NCBI GenBank assembly: GCA_024811115.1
Contig: JAKOGH010000042.1
Location: forward strand, 658,904 to 722,903
Reading direction: 5' to 3'
Origin: Terana coerulea
Taxonomy: Eukaryota > Basidiomycota > Agaricomycetes > Polyporales > Phanerochaetaceae
DNA length: 64,000 nt
The notes below the pieces were generated by a model. It had not been told where the DNA came from. It was given only the letters and a program-made list of their open reading frames with translations, and did no database searches. Every line of letters begins with the position of its first letter. The stretch's first letter is position 1. This document shows, in pieces, positions 63,621 to 64,000 of the stretch. The position numbers were made by a program, and so were the translations under genes.

Positions 63621-64000
63621 CTAGTGGTCGTCGGCGCCCTTCCTGCCCCAGAGGACCGTGCGCGCCGCACCGTCGTGCCAATCCATGACACGGCGCCGGG
63701 ACAAGATAGAGAACGTGGAGCGGTCCGTGCCCACGAAGCCCAAGCCGCCGGACTGGATCGCAGCGTCCAGGATGACGGGGTACCTGAAAAGCGCACGCAG
63801 AGTTAGAGTTGGAAATGGCCCGTCGCACATGACGCGTGCGCAGCCAGCACGTACCATCTGCCGTAACGTTCGACCGTGCGCTGCTCGTCGTGGTTCATGC
63901 GCACCCAGCCGAGCGCGGCGACTTCGTCCCACCACGCCTCGTCCGACTCGTCACTGGTCATGATCACCCGCGTCATGGGTATCTCTATGCCCTTGCGGTC
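63621..64000 (-). CDS. 3' end of an unidentified gene, cut by window edge
   Basis: Only the carboxy end is present. One exon reads MTRVIMTSDESDEAWWDEVA and YGRW, and an intron (about 63784-63851) splits the Trp codon. The last exon begins YPVILDAAIQSGGLGFVGTD and continues STFSILSRRRVMDWHDG to the stop TAG at 63621-63623. The GLGFVGTDRSTFS segment resembles the nucleotide-sugar-binding end of O-fucosyltransferase-fold proteins (a GT-B-type FxGTxxSTFS block). I consider that plausible but unproven without the rest of the gene. Confidence 0.6.

Overview
This is a eukaryotic window from a filamentous basidiomycete fungus, most likely an Agaricomycete. The evidence is the gene structure and the gene content. 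Genes are dense (29 called in 64 kb) and cut by many 48-70 nt GT-AG introns, intergenic gaps are short, and both strands are used. The families are fungal: a C6 zinc-cluster regulator, a PRM10/ThrE-like transporter, a PTS2 peroxisomal thiolase, glucosylceramide synthase, a Dia2/Pof3-type F-box protein, a GH20 hexosaminidase and a membrane-anchored heparinase-II/III-like lyase. I see no viral, plasmid, CRISPR or intact transposon signature.

Layout. 0-5.1 kb (+): the 3' part of a CHD/Mit1-like chromatin remodeller, then an RNase III-dsRBD protein. 5.5-8.4 kb (-): GH20 hexosaminidase. 8.4-10 kb: unresolved, with some exon-like fragments. 10-14.4 kb (+): SNF2-RING (Rad5/HLTF/ULS1 class). 14.6-19.8 kb (-): ThrE-like transporter and a SAM methyltransferase. 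20.1-22.4 kb (+): GNL1-like circularly permuted GTPase. 22.9-29.2 kb (-): Ser-rich membrane protein, anchored polysaccharide lyase, peroxisomal thiolase. 29.7-35.4 kb (+): TatD nuclease, SPRY protein, MYND protein. 35.6-40.2 kb: Dia2/Pof3-like (-), ceramide glucosyltransferase (+), TB2/DP1/HVA22 protein (-). 40.6-47.7 kb (+): C6 zinc-cluster factor and WDR75/Utp17-like protein. 47.9-55 kb: ketopantoate reductase (-), aldo-keto reductase (+), PLP-homeostasis protein (+), ALG12 (-). 55.6-58.1 kb: a small secreted repeat precursor (-) divergent from a homeodomain gene (+). 58.4-64 kb: MscL with a zinc-ribbon tail (-), a multi-pass membrane protein (+), an FBXO21-like F-box/YccV protein (-), and the 3' end of an unidentified gene (-).

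Most genes are housekeeping and there is no obvious operon-like pathway. Shared themes are chromatin and replication control (CHD, SNF2-RING, Dia2-like), glycan and lipid processing (GH20, lyase, ceramide glucosyltransferase, ALG12), and ribosome biogenesis (GNL1-like, WDR75-like).

Three points stand out. (1) A secreted precursor at 55.6-56.2 kb has four cassettes, most ending in a dibasic Kex2-type site and each followed by a near-identical acidic spacer; two cassettes carry cationic amphipathic helices. It is the best candidate for an undescribed system. (2) Several genes contain micro-exons of 8-16 nt placed inside key motifs. (3) About half of the genes need a single-base correction, nearly always in a homopolymer, to keep frame. 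I read this as indel error in the assembly rather than mass pseudogenisation, so annotated proteins across this window should be treated as spliced and frame-corrected models.
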